64,000 nt of DNA from Rubrivivax sp. (GTDB lineage Bacteria > Pseudomonadota > Gammaproteobacteria > Burkholderiales > Burkholderiaceae_C): contig JADYZZ010000026.1 of assembly GCA_020852865.1 (NCBI GenBank), forward strand, positions 1-64,000. The letters run 5' to 3'. Positions 26,694-35,877 of the stretch are shown here, one piece after another; position 1 is the stretch's first letter, and every line of letters starts with the position of its first letter. Below the pieces are notes generated by a model that saw nothing but the letters and a program-made list of their open reading frames with translations, made no database searches and had not been told where the DNA came from. Both the position numbers and the translations under genes were made by a program.

Positions 26694-27566
26694 ATGGATG
26701 AGACAGTGCGCCCGGCCGCGGCAGCCGGGCGCTTGTATCCGGGGCGCGCAAGCGCGCTGGCGCGCGAGGTGGATGCCTATCTCGAGGCGGCGCAGCCCGT
26801 CGCGCGGCCGCTCGACGGGCGCGCGCCGAAGATGCTGCTCGTGCCGCACGCCGCCTATGTCTATTCGGGCCCGGTGGCGGCCAGTGCGTACGCCTGCATG
26901 GCGCCGCTGCGCGGGCGCATCCGCCGCGTCGTGCTGCTGGGGCCGGCGCACAGGGTGGCCGTGCGCGGCCTGATGGCGCCGCTGGCCGCGGCCTTCGACA
27001 CGCCGCTCGGACGCGTCGCGCTCGACCGCAAGGCGATAAGCACACTCGACGGACTGCCGCAAGTCGCTGCCGGCGACCGCGCACATGCCGAGGAGCATGC
27101 GCTCGAGGTGCAGCTGCCCTTCCTGCAGCGCGTCCTCGGCGCGTTCCGGCTGGTGCCGCTGGTCGTCGGTCAGGCCGCGCCCGACGAGGTGGCCGAAGTG
27201 CTCGAGCGCCTGTGGGGCGGCGACGAGACGCTCGTCGTCGTCAGTTCCGATCTGTCGCATCACCTGCCCTATGCCGAGGCGCGCCGGCGCGACGAGGCGA
27301 CCCTGGCGCGCGTGCTCGCGCTCGACCCGGCGCTCGGCCACGACGAGGCCTGCGGCGCCGCACCGCTGGCCGGCGCCTTGCTCGCGGCGCGCCGGCATGG
27401 CCTCGCGCCGCGGCTGCTCGACCTGCGCAGCTCGGGCGACACGGCCGGCGACCGCCAGTGCGTGGTCGGCTACGCCGCCGTCGCCTTCCTCGCCGCCACG
27501 CCGGCCGTACGAGGCATCGACGACGGACAGGCAGCGGCCGGCGCCGCCGGGCGCTTCCGGGACTGA
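26694..27566 (+). CDS. MEMO1-family protein (AmmeMemoRadiSam system protein B-like)
   Basis: MEMO-fold protein of 290 residues, related to non-heme iron dioxygenases. Typical features are RPAAAAGRLYPG at the start, the PHAAYVYSGPVAASAY block, GPAHRV, EEHALEVQLPFLQRV and VVVSSDLSHHLPY with the putative metal-binding His residues. In many genomes this gene accompanies an AMMECR1 domain protein and a radical-SAM enzyme; neither is nearby here, the neighbours being mog and cysE. The biochemical role is not established. Confidence 0.85.
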   Translation: MDETVRPAAAAGRLYPGRASALAREVDAYLEAAQPVARPLDGRAPKMLLVPHAAYVYSGPVAASAYACMAPLRGRIRRVVLLGPAHRVAVRGLMAPLAAAFDTPLGRVALDRKAISTLDGLPQVAAGDRAHAEEHALEVQLPFLQRVLGAFRLVPLVVGQAAPDEVAEVLERLWGGDETLVVVSSDLSHHLPYAEARRRDEATLARVLALDPALGHDEACGAAPLAGALLAARRHGLAPRLLDLRSSGDTAGDRQCVVGYAAVAFLAATPAVRGIDDGQAAAGAAGRFRD

Positions 27567-27577
27567 GGCACGGCGCT

Positions 27578-27601
27578 GGCCGGTCGTTTCGGCAACCGGC
27601 C
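27578..27601. terminator. hairpin between convergent MEMO and cysE genes
   Basis: GGCCGGT (27578-27584) pairs with ACCGGCC (27595-27601) around a 10-base loop, in the 46-base gap between two converging genes. No T run follows on either strand, so termination is uncertain. Confidence 0.4.
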
Positions 27602-27612
27602 GGCGGCAGCGG

Positions 27613-28392
27613 CTACTTGACGAGCCGGGTCAGCCGCTCGGCGTCGAAGCGCTCCTGCGTGTGCGCGTCCTGCGGCACGCAGGCCTCGGCCGGCAGCTCG
27701 CGCGCGCGCTGCGAGAGCTTCTCGATCGCCTGCCACAGCAGCGCGATCTGATGTTCGTGCGATGCCGCGTTGCCGATCAGACCCTTCATCGCCAGAGCGA
27801 CGGGGTCGTCGCCCTGCGTCACCGCGTAGGCCGAGAACCCCATCCGGGCCGCGGCCGCCTCGCGCGCGGCGTCGGCCTCGGCCTCGATGATGCGTGAGGG
27901 GTTGCCCACCGCGGTGGCGCCCGGCGGCACGGCACGCACGACGACGGCACCCGAGCCGATGCGCGCGCCCTCGCCCACCGTGAAGCCGCCCAGTACCTGC
28001 GCGTTGGCGCCGACGATCACGCCGCGGCCGAGCGTCGGATGCCGCTTGGCGCCCTTGGCCAGCGACGTGCCGCCCAGCGTCACGCCCTGGTAGATCGTGC
28101 AGTCGTCGCCGATCTCGGCGGTCTCGCCGATGACGACGCCCATGCCGTGGTCGATGAAGACGCGCCGGCCGATCGACGCAGCGGGGTGGATCTCGATGCC
28201 GGTGGCCCAGCGCGCGCCGTGCGAGACGAAGCGGCCGAGCCAGCACAGACCGGCGCGCCAGCAGGCATGCGCGAGGCGGTGCAGCACGAGTGCGTGCAAC
28301 CCCGGGTAGCAGGTGAGCACCTCCCAGGCCGTGCGCGCGGCCGGGTCGCGCTCGCGGATGCAGGCGATGTCTTCGCGCAGACGGGCGAACAT
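27613..28392 (-). CDS. cysE: serine O-acetyltransferase
   Basis: Makes O-acetylserine for cysteine synthesis; 259 residues. An N-terminal helical domain starts [21 protein letters not shown], then a left-handed beta helix of hexapeptide repeats with the catalytic His/Asp loop [19 protein letters not shown] and [17 protein letters not shown]. Start ATG 28392 fits the family. Downstream of trmJ on the same strand with a gap of about 150 bases. Confidence 0.95.
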   Translation of the reverse strand: MFARLREDIACIRERDPAARTAWEVLTCYPGLHALVLHRLAHACWRAGLCWLGRFVSHGARWATGIEIHPAASIGRRVFIDHGMGVVIGETAEIGDDCTIYQGVTLGGTSLAKGAKRHPTLGRGVIVGANAQVLGGFTVGEGARIGSGAVVVRAVPPGATAVGNPSRIIEAEADAAREAAAARMGFSAYAVTQGDDPVALAMKGLIGNAASHEHQIALLWQAIEKLSQRARELPAEACVPQDAHTQERFDAERLTRLVK

Positions 28393-28543
28393 GGCCTTCC
28401 AGTGTAGCCGTGCGTCCTCGGGCGCTGCGGCATCGGGTCGCCCGGCGTCGTGCTCCGCAGGGGCTTGCCGGGTTCGCGGCAGCCCGTCGTCGCGGCCGGC
28501 GCCGCAGCTCGGCCGCCGCGCGCGCGATGCCGCGCAGCGCTCG

Positions 28544-29305
28544 TCAAGGCTTGGCTGCCCGCCGGCGTGCATCGGCCACCGCGCGCGCGATGCCGCGCAG
28601 GATGTGCACTTCCTCCACGCTCAAGCGGGCGCGGTTGAGCAGCTGCTGCAGCCGCGGCATCAGCTTCCTGGGCGCCGCCGGGTCGAGGAAGCCGATCTCG
28701 ACGAGCACGCGCTGCCAATGCTCGAGCACGCCTTGCACCGCCGCGGCGTCGGCCTGCCGCGCAGCCGGCGTGCGCGGAAGCACGGCAAAGCCGCCCAGCG
28801 CCAGGCGCCATTCGTAGGCGACGATCTGCACAGCCTGCGCCAGGTTGAGCGAGCCGTAGGCCGGATGGGTGGGGATCGAAAGGCAGGCGTGGCAGCGGTA
28901 GACGTCCGCGTTCGCCAGGCCGGTGCGCTCGGGCCCGAAGACGAAGGCCACGCGCTGCGCCTGTCCGGCCAGCACCGGCAGGTGCGTGCGCGGTGCGTAG
29001 GTCGGCGGACCGAAGTCGCGCGGCGTCATCGCCGTCGCGCAGGCCCAGGTGCTGCCGGCCAGCGCCTCGGCCAGCGTGGCGACGATGCGCGCCTGCGCGA
29101 GCACGTCGAGCGCGCCGCTGGCGAAGGCAGCGGCCTCGGGCCGCCCGAGCACGCCGGCATCGCGCGGCGCCACCAGCACGAGCTCGGCAAAGCCCATCAC
29201 CTTGAGCGCGCGTGCCGCCGCACCCACGTTGCCGGCGTGGCTGGGCTGCACGAGCACGAAGCGGGTCGCCGCGCCTGCCGCCGGTAAGATCGCAGCCGCC
29301 TCCAT
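28544..29305 (-). CDS. trmJ: tRNA (cytidine/uridine-32-2'-O)-methyltransferase TrmJ family
   Basis: SPOUT-fold RNA methyltransferase, 253 residues. [24 protein letters not shown] opens the domain, [15 protein letters not shown] is the SAM knot region and [23 protein letters not shown] the second knot motif. A C-terminal helical region ([17 protein letters not shown]) is typical of TrmJ. An ATG nine bases further upstream is also possible. Divergent from suhB. Confidence 0.9.
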   Translation of the reverse strand: MEAAAILPAAGAATRFVLVQPSHAGNVGAAARALKVMGFAELVLVAPRDAGVLGRPEAAAFASGALDVLAQARIVATLAEALAGSTWACATAMTPRDFGPPTYAPRTHLPVLAGQAQRVAFVFGPERTGLANADVYRCHACLSIPTHPAYGSLNLAQAVQIVAYEWRLALGGFAVLPRTPAARQADAAAVQGVLEHWQRVLVEIGFLDPAAPRKLMPRLQQLLNRARLSVEEVHILRGIARAVADARRRAAKP

Positions 29306-29345
29306 GCGCCGCATTCTGGCGCGCGCGCACCGCCTTTGCCGCCCC

Positions 29346-30314
29346 ATGACGCAAGCCGCCCTGCACCCCATGCTCAACATCGCCGTCAAGGCGGCCCGCG
29401 CGGCCGGGGCGATCATCAACCGCGCCGCGCTCGACCTCGAGGTGCTGCAGGTCGGGCGCAAGGGCCCGAACGACTACGTGAGCGAGGTCGACCGCGCCGC
29501 CGAGCAGGCCATCATCGACATGCTGCTGACGGCCTACCCCGAGCACGGCATCCTGGCCGAGGAATCGGGCCGCGCGCACGGTCGCGCCGAAAGCGAATTC
29601 ACCTGGATCATCGATCCGCTGGACGGCACCACGAACTTCCTGCACGGCCTGCCGGTGTATGCGGTGAGCATCGCGCTGGCGCAGCGCGGCGTCTTGCAGC
29701 AAGGCGTCGTCTACGACCCGACGCGCAACGACCTCTTCTACGCCAGCCGCGGCCGCGGCGCCTTCCTCAACGACCGCCGGCTGCGCGTGTCCAAGCGCAC
29801 GCGGCTGGCCGACGCGCTGATCGGCACCGGGTTCCCGTTCCGCCGCGGCGACAACTTCCAGCGCTACCTGAAGATGTTCGAGGCCGTCATGCAAAGCTGC
29901 AGCGGCGTGCGCCGGCCCGGCGCCGCCGCGCTCGACCTGTGCTACGTGGCTGCCGGCTGGTACGACGGCTTCTTCGAGACCGGCCTCAGCCCCTGGGACA
30001 TCGCCGCCGGGTCGCTGATGATCACCGAGGCCGGCGGCCTGATCGGCAACTTCACCGGCGAGGCCGACTTCCTGTTCCAGCGCGAGGTCGTGGCCGGCAC
30101 GCCCAAGGTCTACGGCCAGCTGGTGCAGATGCTGGCGCCGTACACGCGCGTCATCGCGCCGGGGGCGGCAGGCGCGCCGCATGCGGCGCAGCCGGACACC
30201 ACGGCCGCCCCGGCCGGTGCGGCCGCGCAGGACGCCACGACCGCCTTCGTCGCCGCGGCGGCGACGCCGACCGCCGCGCGGCGCACCGTGCGCGCGCGCA
30301 AGCCTCGCGCCTGA
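29346..30314 (+). CDS. suhB: inositol monophosphatase family protein (SuhB-like) with C-terminal extension
   Basis: Mg-dependent inositol-1-phosphatase; in enterics SuhB also acts with ribosomal antitermination complexes. Metal motifs are visible: [23 protein letters not shown] and [17 protein letters not shown]. The core ends near residue 265 ([10 protein letters not shown]); about 55 further residues rich in Ala, Thr and Arg (ending [11 protein letters not shown]) form an extra basic tail. The start [18 protein letters not shown] is the family start. Confidence 0.93.
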   Translation: MTQAALHPMLNIAVKAARAAGAIINRAALDLEVLQVGRKGPNDYVSEVDRAAEQAIIDMLLTAYPEHGILAEESGRAHGRAESEFTWIIDPLDGTTNFLHGLPVYAVSIALAQRGVLQQGVVYDPTRNDLFYASRGRGAFLNDRRLRVSKRTRLADALIGTGFPFRRGDNFQRYLKMFEAVMQSCSGVRRPGAAALDLCYVAAGWYDGFFETGLSPWDIAAGSLMITEAGGLIGNFTGEADFLFQREVVAGTPKVYGQLVQMLAPYTRVIAPGAAGAPHAAQPDTTAAPAGAAAQDATTAFVAAAATPTAARRTVRARKPRA

Positions 30315-30451
30315 GCGCGTGAAGGAAGATGTGGGGGCGCGGCGCCGGCCACCGGCTCCCAGCGTGCAATTGCGCCCGCGCATGACGCGAGGCGACCAGC
30401 TGAGCTAGGCTTGCCTTGCGCTGTCCGTGCGGCGGCGCCAAGGGTCTGTCG

Positions 30452-31141
30452 GTGAGCACGAGGCTGGGTCGACGTGTAGTACTCGGGCTGCTGGGCGTCG
30501 CGGTGCTGATCGACGCGGCCGCGCGGATGCCGGCCGGCAAGTACCTCGAGGCCCCCGGATCCCCGGTGGCGGTGATCCTCGCCCACGGCCAGGGTCTGGA
30601 CGCTGATTCGCAGGTGGTTTCGCCGCTGCGCCAGGGCATCCACCGCGCGCTGGGCGTCCACACGCTGTCGCTGCAGATGCCGGTGCTGCCCGGCCGCATC
30701 TCGCAGGAGCTGTTCCTCGCATACGCCGGGACCTTCCCCGACGCCTACGCGCGCCTCCAGGCCGCGATCGACTTCCTGCGCCAGGACAAGGGCGTGCAGC
30801 GCATCTACCTGCTGGGCTACAGCATGGGCGCGCGCATGACGACGGCGTTCCTGGCAACGCATCCGGATGCGGGCGTCGCGGGCTTCATCGGCGTGGGCAT
30901 CACGGCCGGCGGACCCGATCCGCTGAACGCCAACCGCAGCCTGCTTCGGGTTCACTTGCCGATCCTCGACATCTACGCCGAGGACGACATGGACGCGCGC
31001 TTCGCCGCCGCACGCCGTCAGATCATCGGCGCGCGCATCGAGCAGGTGCCGATCCCCGGTGCCCGGCACGACTACCGCGGCCACGAGGATGAGGTGCTGC
31101 GCGCGGTGCTCGACTGGCTGCGGCGGCGCGAAGCACGCTGA
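30452..31141 (+). CDS. alpha/beta hydrolase-fold protein (DUF3530-like)
   Basis: 229-residue protein with an N-terminal hydrophobic segment (about residues 8-22) that could be a signal or anchor, so it is probably exported or membrane-bound. The hydrolase fold is shown by VAVILAHGQGLDADS, the nucleophile elbow LLGYSMGAR and a late His in GARHDYRGHEDEV. It resembles proteins annotated DUF3530. GTG 30452 is the preferred start because it places the hydrophobic segment near the N-terminus. Substrate unknown. Confidence 0.65.
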   Translation: MSTRLGRRVVLGLLGVAVLIDAAARMPAGKYLEAPGSPVAVILAHGQGLDADSQVVSPLRQGIHRALGVHTLSLQMPVLPGRISQELFLAYAGTFPDAYARLQAAIDFLRQDKGVQRIYLLGYSMGARMTTAFLATHPDAGVAGFIGVGITAGGPDPLNANRSLLRVHLPILDIYAEDDMDARFAAARRQIIGARIEQVPIPGARHDYRGHEDEVLRAVLDWLRRREAR

Positions 31142-31221
31142 GGCGCCGAGGGGCCGTGCCGCGCTGCGGTGGTGCAAGGCGCGACGGCGGCCGCTCGCCG
31201 GCGCGCCCGTGTGCCCGGCCC

Positions 31222-31227
31222 TAAGAT
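31222..31227 (+). promoter_or_regulatory. possible -10 element for mutS
   Basis: TAAGAT, four to five matches to TATAAT, ends ten bases before the mutS ATG at 31238, so the leader would be only a few bases long. No ribosome site is seen in the gap. Confidence 0.35.
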
Positions 31228-31237
31228 CCCTGCCTCG

Positions 31238-33865
31238 ATGCGCGACCCGCAAGCCCCCGCCGGCCCCGACCTCGCGGCCCACACGCCGATGATGCAGCAG
31301 TACCTGCGCATCAAGGCCGAGCATCCCGAGACGCTGGTCTTCTACCGCATGGGCGATTTCTACGAGCTGTTCTACGACGACGCGCGGCGCGCCAACCGGC
31401 TGCTCGACATCACGCTCACGACACGCGGGCACAGCGCCGGCGAGCCGGTGGTGATGGCCGGCGTGCCGGTGCACTCGGTCGAGAGCTACCTCGCGCGCCT
31501 CGTCAAGCTGGGCGAGGCGGTGGCGATCGCCGAGCAGGTGGGCGACGTGGCCACGGCCAAGGGGCCGGTCGAGCGCAAGGTGGTGCGCGTGGTGACGCCG
31601 GGCACCGTCACCGACGCCGCGCTGCTGGCCGAGCGCGCCGACACGCTGCTGCTGGCGGTGCAGCGCGAGCGCGCGACCTGGGGCCTGGCCTGGCTCGCGC
31701 TGGCCGCAGGCGAGCTCGGCCTGAGCGAATGCGGCGAGCGCGAACTGCCGGGCTGGCTGGCGCGGCTCGAGCCGGCCGAGATCCTGTTCGACGGCAGTCC
31801 GCTGCCCGAGGCGCTGGCCGGGGCGCGCGCCGCGCGTACGGCCCGCCCGCCCTGGCAGTTCGACGCCGCGCTGGGCGCACGCAAGCTGCGCACCCAGCTG
31901 GGCGTGGCCACGCTGGCCGGGTTGGGCGCCGAGGGCCTGCCGGTGGCGCATGCCGCGGCCGCCGCACTGCTGGCCTACGCCGAGCACACGCAAGGCGGCG
32001 CGCTGGCGCATGTGCAGCGCCTCGCGGTCGAGCGCACGAGCGAGCTGCTCGAGCTGCCGCCGGCCACGCACCGCAACCTCGAACTGGTGCAGACGCTGCG
32101 CGGCGAATCCGGCCCCGGTGCGGCGACGTTGCTCGGACTCATCGACCGCTGCCGCACCGGCATGGGCAGCCGGCTGCTGCGGCACTGGCTGACGCACCCG
32201 CAGCGCGCGCGCAGCGCGGCGGGCGAACGCCATGCCGCGATCGCCGAGTTCGTCGCGCAGGGCTTCGTGCCGCTGCGCGAGGCCTTGGCCGGCGTGAGCG
32301 ACGTCGAGCGCATCACGGCGCGCAGCGCGCTGCGCCAGGTGCGCCCGCGCGAACTCGCCGGGCTGCGCGCCACGCTCGCCTTGTTGCCGCGCCTGAGCGC
32401 TGCCGTGCCGCGCGGCGCGCCGCTGCTCGAGCGGCTGCACGCGCAGCTGGCGCCCGAGCCGGCGCTGGCCGCCGTGCTGAGTGCCCTGGCCGACGAGCCG
32501 GCGGCGCTGGTGCGCGACGGCGGCGTCATCGCCGCCGGCTTCGACGCCGAGCTGGACGAATTGCGCGGCATCGACGCGCACGGCGACGCCTTCCTGCTCG
32601 AGCTCGAGGCGCGCGAACGCGCCCGCACCGGCATCCCCAACCTGCGCGTGCAGTTCAACAAGGTGCACGGCTTTCACATCGAGGTGACCGGCTCGCACCT
32701 CGAGAAGGTGCCGGCCGACTACCAGCGCCGGCAGACGCTGAAGAACGCCGAGCGCTTCATCACGCCCGAGCTGAAGACCTTCGAGGACCAGGCGCTGGCG
32801 GCGAGCGAGCGTGCCCTGGCGCGCGAGAAGTGGCTCTACGAGCAGCTGCTCGACGCGCTGCAGCCCTTCGTGCCGGCGCTCTCGGCGCTGGCGCGCGCGC
32901 TGGCCGGCATCGACGCGCTGGCGGCGCTGGCCGAGCGCGCCGCCGCGCTCGGCTGGTGCCGGCCCGAATTCGTGCCCTATCCCTGCATCGACATCGAAGC
33001 GGGCCGCCACCCGGTGGTGGAGGCCCGCCTGGCCGCCAGCGGCGCCGGTGCCTTCATCCCCAACCATTGCCGGCTCGACGCGAAGACGCGCATGCTCGTC
33101 ATCACCGGTCCCAACATGGGCGGCAAGAGCACCTTCATGCGCCAGGTCGCGCTGATCGTGCTGCTGGCGGCGATGGGCTCGTACGTGCCGGCGGCGGCCT
33201 GCCGGCTGGGACCGATCGACGCCATCCACACCCGCATCGGCGCGGCCGACGATCTGGCCAACGCGCAGAGCACCTTCATGCTCGAGATGACCGAAGCGGC
33301 AGCCATCGTGCACCGCGCCGGCGAACAAAGCCTGGTGCTGATGGACGAGGTGGGCCGCGGCACCAGCACTTTCGACGGCCTGGCGCTGGCCGCGGCCATT
33401 GCCCAGCAGCTGCACGACCGCAACCGCGCTTTCACGCTCTTTGCCACGCATTACTTCGAGCTCACCGAGTTCCCGGTCCGGCACGCGCGCGCGCTCAACG
33501 TGCACGTGGGCGCAGCGCAAAGCGGGCACGACATCGTCTTCCTGCACCAGATCGAACCCGGGCCCGCCAGCCGCAGCTACGGCGTGCAGGTGGCGCGGCT
33601 GGCCGGCATGCCGCCGGCGCTCATCCGCCAGGCGCACGCCACGCTCGAGGCGCTCGAGGCCAAGGCCGCTGCCGGCCACGCGCAGGTGGACCTGTTCGCG
33701 CCCGCACCCGCACCGCCCGCCGCCGAGCCCTCGCGTGTGGAGCTCGCACTGCGCGCGCTCGACCTCGACGCCCTCTCGCCCAGGGAGGCACTCGACGCGC
33801 TGTACCGCCTGCGCGAGCTGCTGCCCGCAGATCCTTCTCGCAGCGACTCCAGCCATGAAGCGTGA
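31238..33865 (+). CDS. mutS: DNA mismatch repair protein MutS
   Basis: Mismatch recognition ATPase, 875 residues. The mismatch-wedge Phe41-Tyr-Glu43 lies in [11 protein letters not shown]; the connector, lever and clamp domains follow ([22 protein letters not shown]). The ATPase has Walker [10 protein letters not shown] at 624-632, then STFMLEMTE, Walker [17 protein letters not shown] and the [11 protein letters not shown]is. The C-terminal tail is short. ATG 31238 is chosen; the frame extends upstream without family similarity. Its end overlaps the next hydrolase by 11 bases. Confidence 0.97.
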   Translation: MRDPQAPAGPDLAAHTPMMQQYLRIKAEHPETLVFYRMGDFYELFYDDARRANRLLDITLTTRGHSAGEPVVMAGVPVHSVESYLARLVKLGEAVAIAEQVGDVATAKGPVERKVVRVVTPGTVTDAALLAERADTLLLAVQRERATWGLAWLALAAGELGLSECGERELPGWLARLEPAEILFDGSPLPEALAGARAARTARPPWQFDAALGARKLRTQLGVATLAGLGAEGLPVAHAAAAALLAYAEHTQGGALAHVQRLAVERTSELLELPPATHRNLELVQTLRGESGPGAATLLGLIDRCRTGMGSRLLRHWLTHPQRARSAAGERHAAIAEFVAQGFVPLREALAGVSDVERITARSALRQVRPRELAGLRATLALLPRLSAAVPRGAPLLERLHAQLAPEPALAAVLSALADEPAALVRDGGVIAAGFDAELDELRGIDAHGDAFLLELEARERARTGIPNLRVQFNKVHGFHIEVTGSHLEKVPADYQRRQTLKNAERFITPELKTFEDQALAASERALAREKWLYEQLLDALQPFVPALSALARALAGIDALAALAERAAALGWCRPEFVPYPCIDIEAGRHPVVEARLAASGAGAFIPNHCRLDAKTRMLVITGPNMGGKSTFMRQVALIVLLAAMGSYVPAAACRLGPIDAIHTRIGAADDLANAQSTFMLEMTEAAAIVHRAGEQSLVLMDEVGRGTSTFDGLALAAAIAQQLHDRNRAFTLFATHYFELTEFPVRHARALNVHVGAAQSGHDIVFLHQIEPGPASRSYGVQVARLAGMPPALIRQAHATLEALEAKAAAGHAQVDLFAPAPAPPAAEPSRVELALRALDLDALSPREALDALYRLRELLPADPSRSDSSHEA

Positions 33866-34691
33866 GCCCGTCCGCACGCTCGTGTTCTGCCACGCCAACG
33901 GCTTCGTCGGCGGCACCTACGAGCCGCTGTTCGCGTTTTGGCGTGCCGCCGGCTGGCGCGTGCTGGCGCCGACCAAGCTCGGCCACGACCCGCACTACAA
34001 GGTCACGAGCAACTGGCCGCAGCTGCGCGACGAACTGCTCGCGTTCGTCCAGCGCGAGGCGCCGGGCGAGGCGGTGGCGCTGGTCGGTCACTCGATGGGC
34101 GGCTACCTGAGCCTGCTCGCCGCCGCGCGCGCGGGCACGCTGGCGCACGCCGTGCTGCTGCTCGACGCGCCCATCGTCGCCGGCTGGCGCGCGCAGGGTT
34201 TCCGCATCCTCAAGTCCACCGGCTTGCTCGCGCGCGGCGGGCCGGGCAAGGTGGCGGCGCGGCGGCGCACGCATTGGCCTTCGCTCGCAGCGGCGCGCGC
34301 GCATTTCGCCGCCAAGCGCGCCTTCGCCGGCTGGGACGCGCGTGTCTTCGACGCCTGGCTCGAGCACGGCTTCGAGCCGGCTGCCGACGGCGGCGTGCAG
34401 CTCGCGTTCCGGCGCGAAGTCGAGACGCGCATCTACAACACGCTGCCGCACCATGTCGAGCACGTGCTCGCACGCCACCCGCTGCACTGCCCGTTCGGCT
34501 ACCTGGGCGGCACGCGTTCGGCCGAGCGGCACCAGCTCGGCATCGGCTTCGTGCGTCGGCTGGCCGGGCCGTGCTGGCGCGAGATCGAGGGCACGCACCT
34601 GTTCCCGATGGAAAGGCCGCGCGAGACGGCGCAGGCGGTGCTCGAGCTGCTCGCCAAGGCGGCCGGCGCTCGCGGGTCCGTGACGACATGA
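33855..34691 (+). CDS. alpha/beta hydrolase
   Basis: Cytosolic alpha/beta hydrolase of 278 residues starting inside the end of mut[22 protein letters not shown] is the oxyanion strand, [10 protein letters not shown] the nucleophile elbow and a His in [11 protein letters not shown] the likely triad member. Similar genes follow mutS in other Burkholderiales. Substrate unknown. Its stop codon lies inside a 16-bp perfect palindrome that probably acts as terminator. Confidence 0.85.
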   Translation: MKREPVRTLVFCHANGFVGGTYEPLFAFWRAAGWRVLAPTKLGHDPHYKVTSNWPQLRDELLAFVQREAPGEAVALVGHSMGGYLSLLAAARAGTLAHAVLLLDAPIVAGWRAQGFRILKSTGLLARGGPGKVAARRRTHWPSLAAARAHFAAKRAFAGWDARVFDAWLEHGFEPAADGGVQLAFRREVETRIYNTLPHHVEHVLARHPLHCPFGYLGGTRSAERHQLGIGFVRRLAGPCWREIEGTHLFPMERPRETAQAVLELLAKAAGARGSVTT

Positions 34692-34715
34692 ATCACGCTC
34701 GTGATTCATGTCGTC
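34682..34715. repeat. palindrome, GACATGAAT/ATTCATGTC family, copy 1
   Basis: GACGACATGAATCACG (34682-34697) is perfectly inverted as CGTGATTCATGTCGTC (34700-34715), a 16-bp stem with only two bases between. It contains the stop codon of the upstream hydrolase and lies between converging genes. Related copies are at 54414-54462 and, as a half, at 56473-56487. A terminator or a REP-like intergenic repeat are both possible. Confidence 0.75.
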
Positions 34716-34778
34716 GCAGGCATCGCGCTCACGGCTGCGCCGGTCGCGCGGGCGCCCCGTGCCGGGGCGCCCGCGGCG

Positions 34779-35729
34779 CTACGCGTCGAAGCGCCCCAGC
34801 CGCACGGCGGTGGCGCCGGGCTCGAGGTTGCGCGTGCCCGGCATCACGAGCACGGTGTCGTCGTACGGCGTGACGATCACCTGCTCGCCGTCCTGAGCGA
34901 TCGGCGTGCCGGCCCGGGCAACGACCGCCAGCCCCGGCGTCGGCACGAGGAAGCGGAAGTCCTTCGTGCGCGCCACCACCGCCTCGGTCACGCGCACCAG
35001 GCGCTGCGCGGCCGGCGGCGCGCGACGCACCTGCGCCGCCACCCAGCCGGCGTCGGCCAGGCCGGCCAGGCCGAGGAAGCGCACCAGCGTGTCCTGCGCC
35101 ACCTCGGCGGCCGCGCGCTCCCAGTGCTGGCCGCATTCGATCAGCAGGGCCCGCTTGGGCGAGGCCGCGTCGCCGAAGCCGCCACGCTCGACCATGCGCA
35201 GCCCCGCCGGGTGGCCGGTGTCGACGAGCAGGAACTCGGGCACCCCGAGCGCGCGCGCCCAGGCCGCGTTCTTGTCCTGCGTGCCGCACACCATCAGCGC
35301 TGTGCAGGGCTCGCTCATCGAGTGGATGTCGAGCAGCAGTTCGCTCGCGTCGACGAAGGGCCTGAGCTGGCGCGCGCGGCGCAGCTCGACCGAGTCGCGC
35401 GGGCCGAGCAGCACCGCGTCGGCCCAGACCCGGTTCAGATCCTCGTCGACGCAGCGCGACGCGTAGGGATGCGCCGCGTCGAAGCGTTCGTAGGCGGCGA
35501 CGTTGGCGAAGGCGACGACGAGCCGGCCGCAGCGCGGGCGGAAGCCCGAGCCGAGCAGCCAGTCGAGCGCGATCGCGCCGCAGATCTCGTTGCCGTGCGT
35601 GAGCGCCTGCACCATCGCGCGCGGGCCGGGCTGCCCGGAATCGAACGCGTGCACGTAGTCGACGCCGGTGTTGCCGTCGCGCCAGCGCCTGATGTCGGGC
35701 GGCACGAGTTCGACCGGCGGCACGATCAT
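34779..35729 (-). CDS. succinylglutamate desuccinylase/aspartoacylase family protein
   Basis: Zn-dependent M14-type deacylase of 316 residues. The first zinc motif is ALTHGNEICGAIAL (His and Glu), an Arg/Asn pocket follows (DEDLNRVW), then LLLDIHSMSEP with the third zinc His. The C-terminal part is a small beta domain. The substrate is probably an N-acyl amino acid. It is the distal gene after the N-formylglutamate amidohydrolase-like gene, linked by two ATGA-chained mini-ORF cassettes. Confidence 0.82.
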   Translation of the reverse strand: MIVPPVELVPPDIRRWRDGNTGVDYVHAFDSGQPGPRAMVQALTHGNEICGAIALDWLLGSGFRPRCGRLVVAFANVAAYERFDAAHPYASRCVDEDLNRVWADAVLLGPRDSVELRRARQLRPFVDASELLLDIHSMSEPCTALMVCGTQDKNAAWARALGVPEFLLVDTGHPAGLRMVERGGFGDAASPKRALLIECGQHWERAAAEVAQDTLVRFLGLAGLADAGWVAAQVRRAPPAAQRLVRVTEAVVARTKDFRFLVPTPGLAVVARAGTPIAQDGEQVIVTPYDDTVLVMPGTRNLEPGATAVRLGRFDA

Positions 35730-35803
35730 GCGGCCCCCTTGGCGCTGCGCGCCGTCCCCCCGAGGGGGATTGAGCGCCTTCGGAGCGGCCGGGCGGCGCT
35801 CAT
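35726..35803 (-). repeat. 78-nt ATGA-linked mini-ORF cassette, copy 2
   Basis: A 26-codon frame whose ATG overlaps the TGA of copy 1 and whose TGA overlaps the ATG of the aspartoacylase-like gene (each as ATGA). It differs from copy 1 at only two bases, near the 3' end. The predicted 25-residue peptide is basic, with core RRRSIPLGGTA. A CCCCC-TC-GGGGG hairpin sits in the middle. A third, diverged copy is at 41792-41869. Peptide production is unproven. Confidence 0.8.
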
Positions 35804-35877
35804 GTCGCCCCCTTGGCGCTGCGCGCCGTCCCCCCGAGGGGGATTGAGCGCCTTCGGAGCGGCCGGGCGGCGCTCAT
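35800..35877 (-). repeat. 78-nt ATGA-linked mini-ORF cassette, copy 1
   Basis: Tandem partner of copy 2 with a 74-base period. Its ATG overlaps the stop of the N-formylglutamate amidohydrolase-like gene and its TGA overlaps the ATG of copy 2, so all four frames are chained by ATGA overlaps. The peptide would read MSAARPLRRRSIPLGG and so on, 25 residues. Confidence 0.8.

Noticed and set aside
30110..33916. Minus-strand open frame of about 1,270 codons over mutS and suhB
   Set aside because: Same codon-bias artefact; antisense to mutS with all its motifs intact.
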